Assembly: GCA_023381695.1 (NCBI GenBank)
Contig: JAMCQP010000096.1
Span: 1-52,197 of the forward strand
DNA from: Bacillota bacterium
GTDB lineage: Bacteria > Bacillota > UBA5301 > JAMCQP01
DNA length: 52,197 nt
Reading direction: 5' to 3'
Shown here: piece after piece, positions 16,268 through 25,929 of the stretch
Position numbering within the stretch: the stretch's first letter is position 1
Layout of the letters: each line of letters starts with the position of its first letter
Notes under the pieces: model-generated
What the model was told of the DNA's origin: nothing
The model's input: the letters and a program-made list of their open reading frames with translations, nothing else
The model's database searches: none
Made by a program: the position numbers and the translations under genes

Positions 16268-16300
16268 AAAACCGAGCAGGACCACCGCCTGCCCGGTTTT
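16268..16300 (-). terminator. Terminator-like hairpin between ompH and lpxD
   Basis: Two 13-base arms (AAAACCGGGCAGG and CCTGCTCGGTTTT on the minus strand, one G-U pair) with a 7-base loop form a strong stem whose 3' arm ends in TTTT. It begins 15 bp after the ompH stop. It could end or attenuate transcription before lpxD, or work in either direction because the stem is nearly symmetrical. Confidence 0.7.
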
Positions 16301-16315
16301 AATGGAACTTCACCC

Positions 16316-16765
16316 TTACTTGCCTGTCGCTTTCTTCAACACTTCACTGGTGATATCCTTCCCGCCATACAGGACAACCTGCTTATCAAAAACCATGCTC
16401 AGTCCTTGCTCTTTGGCCACCTGGGAAATGGTCTGGTTCACCTTCTCAAAGGCTTTGGCCAGCATGGACTCCTTTTTGGCGTCAAGTTTGGTCTGGTACT
16501 CCTGGAAAAGCTTCACCTTCTCGTCCTTGCTCAGAGAAGCCGATGCTTTGTCGTATTCACCTTGCAGTCTGGCGGTCTCCTTTTCCAGCACATCCCTGGA
16601 GGCCTTGAGGTCCGGGAAATCCTTGGACAGTCTTGCCATGTCCACATAACCCACGCTGGCCACCTTGTCGGCCCGGGAGATTGACCAGTTGGTTATGCCG
16701 GCCACAATTCCCGCCAGGACCACCATAGTCGCCACCAGCCCAATTATTTTATACCTCTTCTGCAA
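16316..16765 (-). CDS. ompH: OmpH/Skp-family periplasmic chaperone
   Basis: A 149-aa protein with a signal anchor (about 7-29), then VASVGYVDMARLSKDFPDLK, the conserved OmpH start, followed by long coiled-coil arms (KETARLQGEYDKASASLSKDEKVKLFQEYQ cut here only by description, about 58-115) and a C-terminal strand VFDKQVVLYGGKDITSEVL. Skp-type trimers hold unfolded OM proteins for BamA. The start is TTG 16765 after AAGGAAGAG. It lies 70 bp after bamA and before lpxD, the order usual in OM clusters of diderm Firmicutes and many proteobacteria. Confidence 0.92.
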   Translation of the reverse strand: MQKRYKIIGLVATMVVLAGIVAGITNWSISRADKVASVGYVDMARLSKDFPDLKASRDVLEKETARLQGEYDKASASLSKDEKVKLFQEYQTKLDAKKESMLAKAFEKVNQTISQVAKEQGLSMVFDKQVVLYGGKDITSEVLKKATGK

Positions 16766-16835
16766 TTATCTCTCTTCCTTTCCATAAATTCTACCGCAAA
16801 ACCTGCTCCCCTATACCCAGCACCTTGGCCGCCCG

Positions 16836-18593
16836 CTAGAAGGCCTGGCCGATGCTAAAGTAAGTCTGGCCGCCACCGCCGGCGCTGCCGAGGCCGTAAT
16901 CGAGTCTCATCACCCCTACCGGAGTCTCAATGCGAATCCCCACACCCTTGCCAACCTTCACATCCGGCCAGCGGAAGGTTTCGTTCTGGCTCCAGGCTCT
17001 GCCCGCATCCACAAAGAGCACGGCCTGCAAACCCTTGGCCACGTCAAAACGGTACTCCGTGTTGAAAGAGAAGGCCCTGCTGCCGTCCTCATAGGTCCTG
17101 GCGGTCTTGCCGTCCGTTCCAGGATAATTGTATCCCCGAACGGTATCCGAACCACCAACCCTGAAGTAATCAGACGGATCCGCATCCCCGGTGAGAAGGC
17201 CGCCGTTGAAGTGCAGGGCAATCACCTGACTGTTCCGGCCAACCTTGAAGAACCGGCTGAGGTCGGTCTGATACCTGGTAAAGTCTCTGTCGCCGCCCAG
17301 CCTCTTCCCGGCCACCTCCACGGAAACCTCATGCCGCCCGCCGCCGGTGGGCTTCAGGATGAAGTCCCGGGTGTCATTCACCGCCGAGAGGGTCAAGCTC
17401 CGGGTCTTGTAAAAAGCCATCTCCGAAGGAGGAAGCGTTTGCCCGGCGAGAGGATCCTTCATGACGTTCTCCGCCTTGTACCGCAGATAGGCCCTGGTAT
17501 CCTCTCCAAAGGGCTGGCCGAAGGTAAGATCGCCGCCATCCCGGTGCACATTCATCGGCTGCGTTCCACCGTCGGACAAAGTCAGATCCTCGTATGTCAA
17601 CCGCCTGTACAGGTCGATCCCGAAGGAGGTGCCCTTGTCGTTTATATGTGGATCAAAATACCCGAGATCATACTTCGTGCTGTCCTTGCCGAACTGCCAG
17701 CCCACGTTCACCCGCTTGCCCAGGCCGAAGGCGTTGTCATCGGAAACCTCCAGAAAGCCGAGGAATCCCCCACTGCTGTATCCCACGCCGATGTTGCCCG
17801 AACCGGTGGGCCGCTCCTTGACCTCGATGGTCATGTCCAGCACATTTGGATCGCTCGTTTCGGTAAACTTGCGATTCACCTCGTCAAAGAACCCCAGATT
17901 CAGCACCCGCCGCAGATCCTTCTGCAAGTTCTTCATATTGAGAACCTCACCGGGTTTAATCCGCAATTCCCGGCGGATGACAAACTCCTTGGTCTTCTTG
18001 TTTCCTTCAATCTTGATCTGGCCCAGTTTGGTCTCGGCCAGCTTTACCTTGAGCGCCCCGTCCTTTTCCACATTGGCGTCCACCACTCTGGCCAGAATCC
18101 CATAATCCTGCAAAGTCTTTGTTATGGCACTTTGCAGGCCATCACGCAGCTTCTTCACATTGAGGATCTCACCGATCGCCACCGGCAGCTCCTTCTGGAA
18201 ATTTTCGGGAGAGATCGTCGTCAAGCCATCGATCTCCATGCTCTTGATCACGGGGTTCTCGGTGACCTCAAAGACCACCTTCACCCCGCCGGCAACCTCA
18301 AAGACGCGGATACTTACGTTTGAAAAATACCCCAGTTCCCCGACGGCTTCCACATCTTTTTTGACGGCCTCTTCGCTGAGAGGTTGTCCGACCCTGGTCT
18401 CTTTTACCTCTCCCAGGATTACATCCGCGGGCACGCGTTTGTTGCCGTCAACGGCGATCTCTTTTATCACCGGGTTTTCGGCCAATACGGGGCCCGGCAT
18501 GGCCAATAACACGGAACCCGACAAGCTGAGCGTCAAAAGCAAGACCAGCAGTCTTTTGGCTCTCCCCTGCGCCATTTTACCCAAAATCGACAA
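16836..18593 (-). CDS. bamA: Outer-membrane assembly factor BamA (Omp85)
   Basis: BamA inserts beta-barrel proteins into the OM. The 585-aa product has a signal peptide (ending near MPGPVLA) and three POTRA domains (starting NPVIKEIAVDGNKRV, NPVIKSMEIDGLTTI, LGQIKIEGNKKTKEF). The Omp85 barrel has the motif VRGYNYPG in loop 6 and a C-terminal aromatic signal ending QAF. Three POTRAs rather than the five of proteobacteria is usual for diderm Firmicutes. I chose TTG 18593 because GGAGGGAG lies 8 nt upstream; the ATG six codons later is possible, and the longer open frame to 18860 overlaps tamB. A second bamA end occurs at 15093. Confidence 0.96.
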   Translation of the reverse strand: MSILGKMAQGRAKRLLVLLLTLSLSGSVLLAMPGPVLAENPVIKEIAVDGNKRVPADVILGEVKETRVGQPLSEEAVKKDVEAVGELGYFSNVSIRVFEVAGGVKVVFEVTENPVIKSMEIDGLTTISPENFQKELPVAIGEILNVKKLRDGLQSAITKTLQDYGILARVVDANVEKDGALKVKLAETKLGQIKIEGNKKTKEFVIRRELRIKPGEVLNMKNLQKDLRRVLNLGFFDEVNRKFTETSDPNVLDMTIEVKERPTGSGNIGVGYSSGGFLGFLEVSDDNAFGLGKRVNVGWQFGKDSTKYDLGYFDPHINDKGTSFGIDLYRRLTYEDLTLSDGGTQPMNVHRDGGDLTFGQPFGEDTRAYLRYKAENVMKDPLAGQTLPPSEMAFYKTRSLTLSAVNDTRDFILKPTGGGRHEVSVEVAGKRLGGDRDFTRYQTDLSRFFKVGRNSQVIALHFNGGLLTGDADPSDYFRVGGSDTVRGYNYPGTDGKTARTYEDGSRAFSFNTEYRFDVAKGLQAVLFVDAGRAWSQNETFRWPDVKVGKGVGIRIETPVGVMRLDYGLGSAGGGGQTYFSIGQAF

Positions 18594-18666
18594 TCTGTCT
18601 CCCTCCAAACCTAACAGGCTAACCATAGGATTCGACCAAGCCGGGGTTTTTCCTTCCGAGCCCGGT

Positions 18667-18681
18667 GCTGCAAATAGTGCT
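18667..18681 (-). promoter_or_regulatory. Sequence motif shared by bamA and tamB upstream regions (copy 1)
   Basis: On the minus strand AGCACTATTTGCAGC lies about 75 bp before the bamA start. A close match, GGCACTATTTACAAC, lies about 100 bp before the tamB start. The three differences are all A/G. It may be a promoter -10 region or a regulator site; I cannot assign a -35 hexamer. An inverted repeat TGGCAAA/TTTGCCA lies just upstream. Confidence 0.35.
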
Positions 18682-18720
18682 AGATTGGCAAATTGTTTCT
18701 TGTTTTGCCATTGGCTCCCG

Positions 18721-21700
18721 CTAAAAGCGGAGCTTGGCCTCCAGGCCCAGCCGGGTGTCGCCCTTGTCCGTAAAGCTGGTGCTGAACAGGATATTGGGCT
18801 GGATCCGGTACTCGAACTTGATGAACTGTTGCGCAAACTGGTCCTCTTTCCTGGCATCAAGGGGTTGGGAGGAGAACGTCCGCGAATAGGTCACATAAAG
18901 GTTGTTGAACACATATTTGCCAAACTGGAACCGCAGTTTTTCCTCGCCAATCCCCGGCTCGATGCGAAAATCGTCCAGCTGAAGCCCTTCTTTGACCGCC
19001 TTGCGCAGGCTGCCGAAGACTTGCGTCTGAATCTGTTCCTGCAGCAGCTCCGCCAGCTCGCTGTTGAGCGATCCCCCCCCATCCGGATTGCTCCTGTTCC
19101 TGAAGACCCGGTTAATTCGTCCCGGCAACCCCAGGATGGACATGATCTCGTCCCGGCTCAGTGCCGGAATGGCGGAGAAGTCCATGGACAGGTTGCCCAC
19201 CACGCCGCTGATGATGGCCGTGACAGTATAGTTGTCCACTTTGGTTTCCCCGCGCACGTTGACCAGCGGCAAGAGGCCGCGTTGCGGGGTGAATTCCGCG
19301 TAGGCGTCGGTGATCTGAAAGTCCGCGTCCAGATACCCGAAGGTGCCGCGGGTGGCATCCGCCCGGCCGGCCAGCGTGGGCTCCCGCAAGGTGCCCCGCA
19401 ATGCCAGCTCCCCGTACGCCCAGGCGTCCGTCGCCCCGATGGTATCCACGATGTGCACCTCATCCCGGTTCTTTACCACCAGGTCCAGTTTGGCGTTGAA
19501 CAGCGCCTTGCCTCTGCTCTTGCGCTGAGCCCCCAGAGTCAACCGCGTCCTGGACAGGAAGGCTTCCCCGCTGATCACCGGCAGGATTGCCGGGCCGGCC
19601 AGACGGACGTTGCCATCAATCACCATGTCCAGGAACGGATCGGGATAATGCACCCCGGAGATCTTGCCGGTCAGGTCATAATTGGCCGGTTTGAGCCCGG
19701 CCAGCTCCATGCCGCCCGAGATTGCAATCTCCCCGCCGTTCCAGTTGGCGGAAGCTTTTTTGATCTCCACAAGGTTGCCACGGATGACCGCCTCGGCGGA
19801 AAGATTGGTCAGGTCGGCGCCCAATGCCGGATGGGAGACAGTCGCCCCCTTCATCCACATTTCGCCCGCCACCTGTGGCTGCCGCAACGGCCCCGTGATG
19901 TGCAATTTCAGGCTGCCCGTCCCCTTTTGAACCCTGAGATCTTTGTAAAAGGCGCCCATCCACCCCAGATCCCCATCCGGCACCTCCACGTGAAGATCCA
20001 GCGGCCTGGCCGGTTCCCCGGCGGCCCGCGCGCCGCTCAATCCCGCCATAAACTCCGCCAGGGGGATTTCCCCGTACACCTTTGCCTTTTGCCCATCCCG
20101 GGCCAGCGTCATATCCTGGATGGTCGCCACCCGGTCTTTGACCGCCACATGGCCTTCCGCCCGCTCAAAGGCCACGCCGTTGATGCTGCTGTCCGCGATG
20201 TTCAGCGCCAACCGGGCCTCCGGGTTGGCGCTGTCTCCCTTTATGGAAACCTCCACATTGGCCCGCCCCCGCAGATCATGGGGGAGGCCGAGCAGGCTGC
20301 CCACCGCGTCCAGATCAAAATCTTTCGCCTCCGCCTGAAAAGCGATCTCTTTTTGCAGGCCAATGACCCCTGCCGCGGAGAGCAGGCCTTTCCCCTGTGA
20401 CAGGCGCAACTGGCGGACGGTGATCGCGTGGTCTTCCAGGCGGGCGTCCAGATCCCCGAATGCCGCCATCTTGCCGATCAGGCCGTCGCGGAGCTGGGCG
20501 GCAATCTGCACCGAAGGGTTCTCCGGTCTTCCCTGAACCTGCACCGACCCCGCCACCCGCCCTTTAACCGGCGCCGTTGGCCTGGCGCCGGCCATAACCA
20601 GGAGCCGGCCCAGATCCGCATCCTCCGTCCGGGCGAGCAGATCCAGAGAGACCGGCGCCAGGGCGATCTCCCCACGGATTCCGGTCCTGCCGCCGGCAAA
20701 CCGGACCCCCAGGTCCTCGAATCTCACCTTTTGGCCGGCGTAACGGAGTTCCCCGTCCACCCCCTCGATCGGGTATTCACGGATCTGCAGCGGGCCGGTA
20801 TGCAGGTGGCCCGTGAGTTGTGGATCCTTTAACGTGCCGGTGACGGTTCCCGTAAGATCCGCCGGACCCTGGACCCGGCCCTGAGACGGGCCCAGGACCC
20901 CCTGCAAAAAGGCCAGCCCCGCCAGGTTTACCCCCCTGGCCCCCACTGAAAAATTCAACCGCTGGCCGGTCAGGGCGCCGCCGGCCGTTACCGCGCCCCC
21001 CGCCAGCCGGGCGTCTAGGGATTTAACCAGCAGGGTCCCCGCTTCGTAGCGGAACCCGGAAGACAGCGCCTCAAATGATTCGTTCAGGAACTGCCCCCTG
21101 GCCATCTGGAAGGTTCCGTCCACCACCGGCGCGCCGCTTGGCCCATCAACCGTCAATTCGCCGTTGACCTCGCCGGAAAGACCCCACTTCAAACCGGCGA
21201 TATCCATTAACTCCTCTGCCCGGGCGTCCTTCACCCGCAGGCTCAACGCCAGCTCGGGCGCCGGCCCGATGCCCATTTCACCGGAAACAACATACCTGGC
21301 CTTGTCTCTGGCCAACTCCAGATCTTTGAAGCCAAGGTCCCTTCCGGACAGCGAAACCTGCCCGGCCAGGTGATCGAACTTCTGGCCGCGCAAGGACGGG
21401 TTGTCAACCTGAAAACTCCCGGCCAACACCGGCGCCCTGGCGGGACCGGAAACCTGCCCGACAAACTTGAGCATGCCGCCGGCGCCGTTCTCCCGGATAA
21501 ATTTCAGAACCTCCCGCGCGCTGCCGTTCTCCGCCCAGCGCCCCGTTTCTTCCAGGATCCGTCCGAGATCGATGCCTTCTCCCGCGAGATCCACCGCCAT
21601 CTGACCGTCGGGATTCAGGCGGCCGCCGGCGCTGATCTGGCCGTTCGGGCCGGACAATACCGCGTAGTCAAGGATTACGCTCCGATCGTGGGCCGTAAAC

Positions 21701-23637
21701 CCCGCCTTCAGTTCCCCCAGAGGCAAGCCCCCCATGGTGAGATCCTCGGCGGTCACCGTCCCGGCCAGATCGGCAATCTTCTGGGAGGAGTAGGTCCCCT
21801 TGACCAGCAGATCGCCGCCCAGGCGTCCCTGGGGGTCCAAAGCCCGGGCTTGCGGCCACAGCCGCCCGAGTTCGGCAATTTGAAAACTGGTGGCCTTTCC
21901 GGTCGCTTCGTACTGCCAGATCCCGCCGGTAAACCGGCTGGTAAAATTACCCGTGAATGTGCCGCCCGCCATTTGGGCCGTAAAGGGATCCACCCGGAAC
22001 TCCAGGTTGGAGTAGGCAAACCCGGCCTGGAGCTCTGGCACCGCCAACCCGCCTATCTCCCCGGCTTCGAGCTTAAGCTGGCCCCGGGCCTCGGGCCTGG
22101 TCAGGGGGCCTTCCACCCTGGCCTCCAGATCCACCCGCCCATCGACGCCGGATTCCTTCAGGGTAACATGATGCTCCTTGCCAGCCGGCCCCGCCCCGGC
22201 CAGCCGGAACGCGCCGAGCTCCATCCCGTGGACGCCAATTTCAAGCGCCAGCCTCGGGTTTGCCAGATCCGTCACCCTGCCGCCAATGCTGACCTCCGCC
22301 CCCAGGTAACGGGCTTTCATCCCGTTGAGCCGGGCCCCGTCCCCGTTGAAAGCGACTTCCCCGGTTATGCCGTCCACCGGCCCTCCCATGGAAGCATCGT
22401 CCACGGCGGCGCCGCTCAAATTCGCGTTTCCAAAGAGCCGCACCTCCGGCCAATCTCCCTTTATCCTGGCATTGACGTCGGCTTTTCCCGCCACCTTCAC
22501 CCCGGCGACGGGCAGCCCCATCTTTTCCAGGGTGGCCGCGACCTCATCCAATCCAAGACCGGTCGCCTTTACCGCCAGGTCGACAGTTTTTACCCGGCTC
22601 CCGCCCGCCGTGAAACCGCCGGAGATCCGCCAGTTCGCGCCTGCGTAACGGGCATCCAGATCGCCGTTTACCTTGCCCGCCTGGCCGAAAAGGATCCGGC
22701 CGCTTCGAATATCGGTGTACAAGTCCGTCCCCGGCAGGATATAACGCGCCTGATTCAGGTCGATCCGGGCGGAATAACCCAGCGCCGCCCGCTCCCCCGG
22801 GCGTTGCAGCCGGACGTCCAGATCCGCGCGGCCGGCCTGGAACCGTCCATAGCGGGGGTTATAGGAAGCCACCCCGAAGGGTTTCTTGAGCCCGAGCCCA
22901 TTGGCCTGCACCCGTAACGCCAGGCCACCCTTGGATTGCACGTTGCCGTCCACGGCCAGGAGGGCTCCGGGATCCAGGCTGGATCTGGCCACCAGGCGGA
23001 GATTGAGCGCCGGACCCTGACCCAGCTTCAGGCGCCCGTCGATGCTGGAGAATTTCACGTCGAGGGAACGGTCTTCCGGCTCAAACAGATCAAAACCCGG
23101 CCACTTCAGCCAGCCGCTTTCCCGTGGGTTCCACCCGGCTATGGTGATCTCCCCGCCCCGGATGATCACCGTGCTGGAAAAGGAGGGCGCCTTGCCGGTC
23201 CCGGAAGGAAGCCGCTCAAGGGCGGTTTGCAGGTTCCACCGGCCGGACGCGTCCCTCGATAGCCGCAGCCTTGGCCCCACCAGATCGATGCGGTAGATGC
23301 TGGCCAGTACATCCCGGCTCGCCAGGAGCTTAAACAGGTTGTAACTCACCACCACCTGTTTGGCGGAAAGATCGGAAACCTGCGGCCTGGTAGCGTCGAA
23401 GGAGACCCGGACATCCGAAAAGGCCACCCGGTTAATAATTCCCGGCCCGATCTTGCCCAGGGCAAAGTTCCACCCGGTGGCTTTCCGCAGTTCGGACTCC
23501 ACGCGCAAGCGAAGGCTTTCCGCGGTGCCCCGTGAATTCAGCCAGAAATAGACGCCAGCGTAAGAGATACTGAAAAAGAGCAGCAAAAATCCGGCCAAAA
23601 ACACTATCGCCTTTCTACGTTCGGCCAGACTCAGCAT
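18721..23637 (-). CDS. tamB: TamB-family AsmA-like inter-membrane protein
   Basis: A 1638-aa protein with one N-terminal membrane helix (about 12-33) and a very long repetitive beta region. It ends in the TamB (DUF490) domain (DLVVKNRDEVHIVDT, MDFSAIPALSRDEIMSIL, terminal LGLEAKLRF). TamB and its relatives form hydrophobic grooves that bridge the two membranes and carry phospholipids to the OM, in Firmicutes next to BamA. ATG 23637 has GGAGG 7 nt upstream; the frame is open to 23685. It lies immediately upstream of bamA, with a terminator separating it from the S55 protease gene. It is about 380 aa longer than E. coli TamB, consistent with more beta repeats. Confidence 0.94.
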   Translation of the reverse strand: MLSLAERRKAIVFLAGFLLLFFSISYAGVYFWLNSRGTAESLRLRVESELRKATGWNFALGKIGPGIINRVAFSDVRVSFDATRPQVSDLSAKQVVVSYNLFKLLASRDVLASIYRIDLVGPRLRLSRDASGRWNLQTALERLPSGTGKAPSFSSTVIIRGGEITIAGWNPRESGWLKWPGFDLFEPEDRSLDVKFSSIDGRLKLGQGPALNLRLVARSSLDPGALLAVDGNVQSKGGLALRVQANGLGLKKPFGVASYNPRYGRFQAGRADLDVRLQRPGERAALGYSARIDLNQARYILPGTDLYTDIRSGRILFGQAGKVNGDLDARYAGANWRISGGFTAGGSRVKTVDLAVKATGLGLDEVAATLEKMGLPVAGVKVAGKADVNARIKGDWPEVRLFGNANLSGAAVDDASMGGPVDGITGEVAFNGDGARLNGMKARYLGAEVSIGGRVTDLANPRLALEIGVHGMELGAFRLAGAGPAGKEHHVTLKESGVDGRVDLEARVEGPLTRPEARGQLKLEAGEIGGLAVPELQAGFAYSNLEFRVDPFTAQMAGGTFTGNFTSRFTGGIWQYEATGKATSFQIAELGRLWPQARALDPQGRLGGDLLVKGTYSSQKIADLAGTVTAEDLTMGGLPLGELKAGFTAHDRSVILDYAVLSGPNGQISAGGRLNPDGQMAVDLAGEGIDLGRILEETGRWAENGSAREVLKFIRENGAGGMLKFVGQVSGPARAPVLAGSFQVDNPSLRGQKFDHLAGQVSLSGRDLGFKDLELARDKARYVVSGEMGIGPAPELALSLRVKDARAEELMDIAGLKWGLSGEVNGELTVDGPSGAPVVDGTFQMARGQFLNESFEALSSGFRYEAGTLLVKSLDARLAGGAVTAGGALTGQRLNFSVGARGVNLAGLAFLQGVLGPSQGRVQGPADLTGTVTGTLKDPQLTGHLHTGPLQIREYPIEGVDGELRYAGQKVRFEDLGVRFAGGRTGIRGEIALAPVSLDLLARTEDADLGRLLVMAGARPTAPVKGRVAGSVQVQGRPENPSVQIAAQLRDGLIGKMAAFGDLDARLEDHAITVRQLRLSQGKGLLSAAGVIGLQKEIAFQAEAKDFDLDAVGSLLGLPHDLRGRANVEVSIKGDSANPEARLALNIADSSINGVAFERAEGHVAVKDRVATIQDMTLARDGQKAKVYGEIPLAEFMAGLSGARAAGEPARPLDLHVEVPDGDLGWMGAFYKDLRVQKGTGSLKLHITGPLRQPQVAGEMWMKGATVSHPALGADLTNLSAEAVIRGNLVEIKKASANWNGGEIAISGGMELAGLKPANYDLTGKISGVHYPDPFLDMVIDGNVRLAGPAILPVISGEAFLSRTRLTLGAQRKSRGKALFNAKLDLVVKNRDEVHIVDTIGATDAWAYGELALRGTLREPTLAGRADATRGTFGYLDADFQITDAYAEFTPQRGLLPLVNVRGETKVDNYTVTAIISGVVGNLSMDFSAIPALSRDEIMSILGLPGRINRVFRNRSNPDGGGSLNSELAELLQEQIQTQVFGSLRKAVKEGLQLDDFRIEPGIGEEKLRFQFGKYVFNNLYVTYSRTFSSQPLDARKEDQFAQQFIKFEYRIQPNILFSTSFTDKGDTRLGLEAKLRF

Positions 23638-23737
23638 CTCCAAACCTCCAGACAGATGAGGATTCCATTCCATTCTATTCTTCATTCTTGATTCGACGCG
23701 GTGGTTTCCTTTCCTCCCGCCAGGAACCGCCGCGCCG

Positions 23738-23752
23738 GTTGTAAATAGTGCC
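23738..23752 (-). promoter_or_regulatory. Sequence motif shared by bamA and tamB upstream regions (copy 2)
   Basis: GGCACTATTTACAAC on the minus strand, between the terminator at 23767 and the tamB start. See the copy at 18667-18681. The position just after a terminator suits a promoter or its control site. Confidence 0.35.
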
Positions 23753-23763
23753 AGTAATGACAG

Positions 23764-23787
23764 AAAACTGCGCGATCGCCGCGCAGT
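23764..23787 (-). terminator. Intrinsic terminator after the S55 protease gene
   Basis: Stem ACTGCGCG / CGCGCAGT (8 bp, loop GCGAT) followed by TTT on the minus strand, about 50 bp after the protease stop. It closes the flagellar-glycosidase-protease transcript before tamB. Confidence 0.75.
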
Positions 23788-23835
23788 CCAAACTTCTGAA
23801 AAAGCCGAAAGCCCTTTTGTTCCAGAAGCTTCTAG

Positions 23836-25929
23836 CTAGGGCACGGGCCTGAGCCTCCCAGGCTGGCTTTGCGGCGCCGGCGATTCCTCCGGGGCGGGAC
23901 CGCCCTCCGGCGAAACCGCCTCGCCACCCTCCGGGGTCCCCTCCACACCTGTATCCACGGTCAGGTCAAACTCCACCAGCCCCTCGATCACGTAAGGGGT
24001 GCTGATGGAGGATTTTACCGGCGTCTGCGCCTGCATGCCGGCTTTGGGCTGCGCCTCGGGGACGCCCTTGGGATCACTGGACTCCCCCTCGATGGCAGGC
24101 CGGATCATTTGCGCCGCCGGCCGCAAACCACCGGCAGGGCCCGCCGCGAACGCCTCCTCGGCTCCCGCGGCGCCATCAGCAGGCGCCGGCGGGTAAAACT
24201 CCGCCACGAGGTCATTGTTCTTCTCGCGCTGCATGAAGTCGGAGACCAGTTTCTCCAGATTCTCGTAATTGGTCTTGGGCTGGTTTTCGCCCCTGGCGTC
24301 CTTGCCATCTTTGCCCTTCCGGTCATTGAAAGCCTGGTGCTCATCGGCCGGCGGGTTCTCGATTCCCAGGCCGCCGCCGCGCACCGTGACGGTCAGCGTT
24401 CCGGGCTGGACATCGCGCGGGATGGCCAGAACCAGCTTCTGGTTGAACGGCTCCCCGCGGTAAGGCCGGACCAGCACATCAATGGGAATCTCCTGCCCGG
24501 GGCGGACCTCCTTGCGTTCGGGCCGCGCCTTCTCGATCTTCGCCGTCTCCCGCGCATCCCAGATCTCCGCGTTGAACTTGATATTCTGGACCTCCACGTT
24601 GCGGAATTCGTTGTTCAGGATCAGGTCCAGGGCCTCCATGAACTCGCTCAGGCTCACCGCCGAAATGTCCGAATCGCTGAAAAAGATGTTCTCCCGTTTG
24701 AGGACGTCGTGCGGCAAGCCCTTCCCGTCGATTTCAAAGGCCACTTTGGCCATTCCCTGACCGATCCGGTCGATTCCCCGGTCCAACCCCTGCAAGGCGG
24801 CCGCCCCGGCAAATTCCAGCGTAAGCCGGTTATCCCGGATGATCTCCACCCGGGTCTTTCTCTCCTGCTTTAAATCACGGTCGCGCACGCTGGCCTGCAG
24901 GGAGATCGCCTCCGGCGTCCGGCCAAGGATCCCGGCGACGCCCGCCGAGCGATCCTGCAAAAGGGCGCCCACCGGCTCCCCCGGCCCCCCAATCTTGAAG
25001 GGCGCCTGGAGGCTGGACACCGTCTCGTAGATATAAGCGGGGGTGACAAAATAATTGGCATTCCCCTTGTTCATAAAGGGATGCCCGAAGCCCACAAACT
25101 TCTGCCCGTTGCGGTAGGTGAGCGTGCCAATCGCCGTCATATCCACGTCTCCGTGCATCAGTTGCACCCCTAAAGCGCTTCCCGGCTCCAGGGAGGACTT
25201 TAACGCCACCGGCGCTTTGCCGCCGGCCTGAACCGGCACCAGGTTCAAGGGCTCAAGGACCTTTTTCAACCTTTCCAGGCTCCGGCCGTTCAGGCCCCCA
25301 ACCATCACCGGGGTCGCCACCGGCGCCATCACTATTGTTCCGGCCTCGACATCGCGCATCATCCGCCCGGCCTGATCCGCGCCGGCGGCAAAGAGCACCC
25401 GGCGGATCTCCCGGCCTTCCACCCGCACCGGTTCGGCCAGTGAAAGGCTCTTTCCCGCCGGCGGTTGCCCGGAGGCCAGATCCATCACCTTTAGCATCGG
25501 CTCAATGGGGGTGACCATTCCAACCCGGTGGTCGGCAAAATCGAAGCCAAAGCCGATGGCCCCGGCCAGCCGTCCGTTGATATACACGGGGCTCCCGCTC
25601 ATTCCCGCCGCGATCCCGCCGGATTTATCGATGGCCGGGCCGCTCACCCGGACCAGGATCAGGTCTCCCGCAGGCCCCTGCTGCTTGAGAACCCCGAGAA
25701 CCTCCACGGCGAACTCGTCGATCTTCGTACCGGCAAAGACTGTCCGGGCGACCCCCTTCATCCCGCGCCGGATCTCGGAGAGGGGCATGATCTCTGTTGG
25801 GGCGGGAGTGGCGGCTATTCGGGAGCTGTATTGCGCGGGGGAGGGATCGGGGTAAGCCCCGGCCACGCCTCCAAAGGTTAAAAGTAAGATCGCGATAATT
25901 GCGGCCGCCGGCCAGAACCTATTGCACAT
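23836..25929 (-). CDS. SpoIVB-type S55 serine peptidase domain protein, secreted
   Basis: A 697-aa exported protein. After a signal sequence (about 5-25) it has an S55 peptidase domain with GIAAGMSGSPVYINGRLAGAIG (GMSGSP about 109-114, holding the catalytic Ser) and a downstream FGHPF. SpoIVB itself cleaves sporulation partners between two membranes. This protein lacks the PDZ domain expected before S55 and has instead a C-terminal half of about 400 aa, partly beta-rich and ending in a Pro/Glu-rich tail. The start ATG 25929 overlaps the preceding gene's stop by 11 bp (ATGTGCAATAG). Being last in the flgF-flgJ operon suggests an envelope or flagellar role; the target is unknown. Confidence 0.85.
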   Translation of the reverse strand: MCNRFWPAAAIIAILLLTFGGVAGAYPDPSPAQYSSRIAATPAPTEIMPLSEIRRGMKGVARTVFAGTKIDEFAVEVLGVLKQQGPAGDLILVRVSGPAIDKSGGIAAGMSGSPVYINGRLAGAIGFGFDFADHRVGMVTPIEPMLKVMDLASGQPPAGKSLSLAEPVRVEGREIRRVLFAAGADQAGRMMRDVEAGTIVMAPVATPVMVGGLNGRSLERLKKVLEPLNLVPVQAGGKAPVALKSSLEPGSALGVQLMHGDVDMTAIGTLTYRNGQKFVGFGHPFMNKGNANYFVTPAYIYETVSSLQAPFKIGGPGEPVGALLQDRSAGVAGILGRTPEAISLQASVRDRDLKQERKTRVEIIRDNRLTLEFAGAAALQGLDRGIDRIGQGMAKVAFEIDGKGLPHDVLKRENIFFSDSDISAVSLSEFMEALDLILNNEFRNVEVQNIKFNAEIWDARETAKIEKARPERKEVRPGQEIPIDVLVRPYRGEPFNQKLVLAIPRDVQPGTLTVTVRGGGLGIENPPADEHQAFNDRKGKDGKDARGENQPKTNYENLEKLVSDFMQREKNNDLVAEFYPPAPADGAAGAEEAFAAGPAGGLRPAAQMIRPAIEGESSDPKGVPEAQPKAGMQAQTPVKSSISTPYVIEGLVEFDLTVDTGVEGTPEGGEAVSPEGGPAPEESPAPQSQPGRLRPVP

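Noticed and set aside
16250-16285. LpxD start at GTG 16285
   Set aside because: The codon is in the loop of a strong hairpin with no Shine-Dalgarno sequence; family alignment favours a start near 16249-16240.
18124-20400. A 758-codon plus-strand open frame opposite bamA and tamB
   Set aside because: Low-complexity translation rich in His, Pro and Arg, antisense to two certain genes; no start signal.
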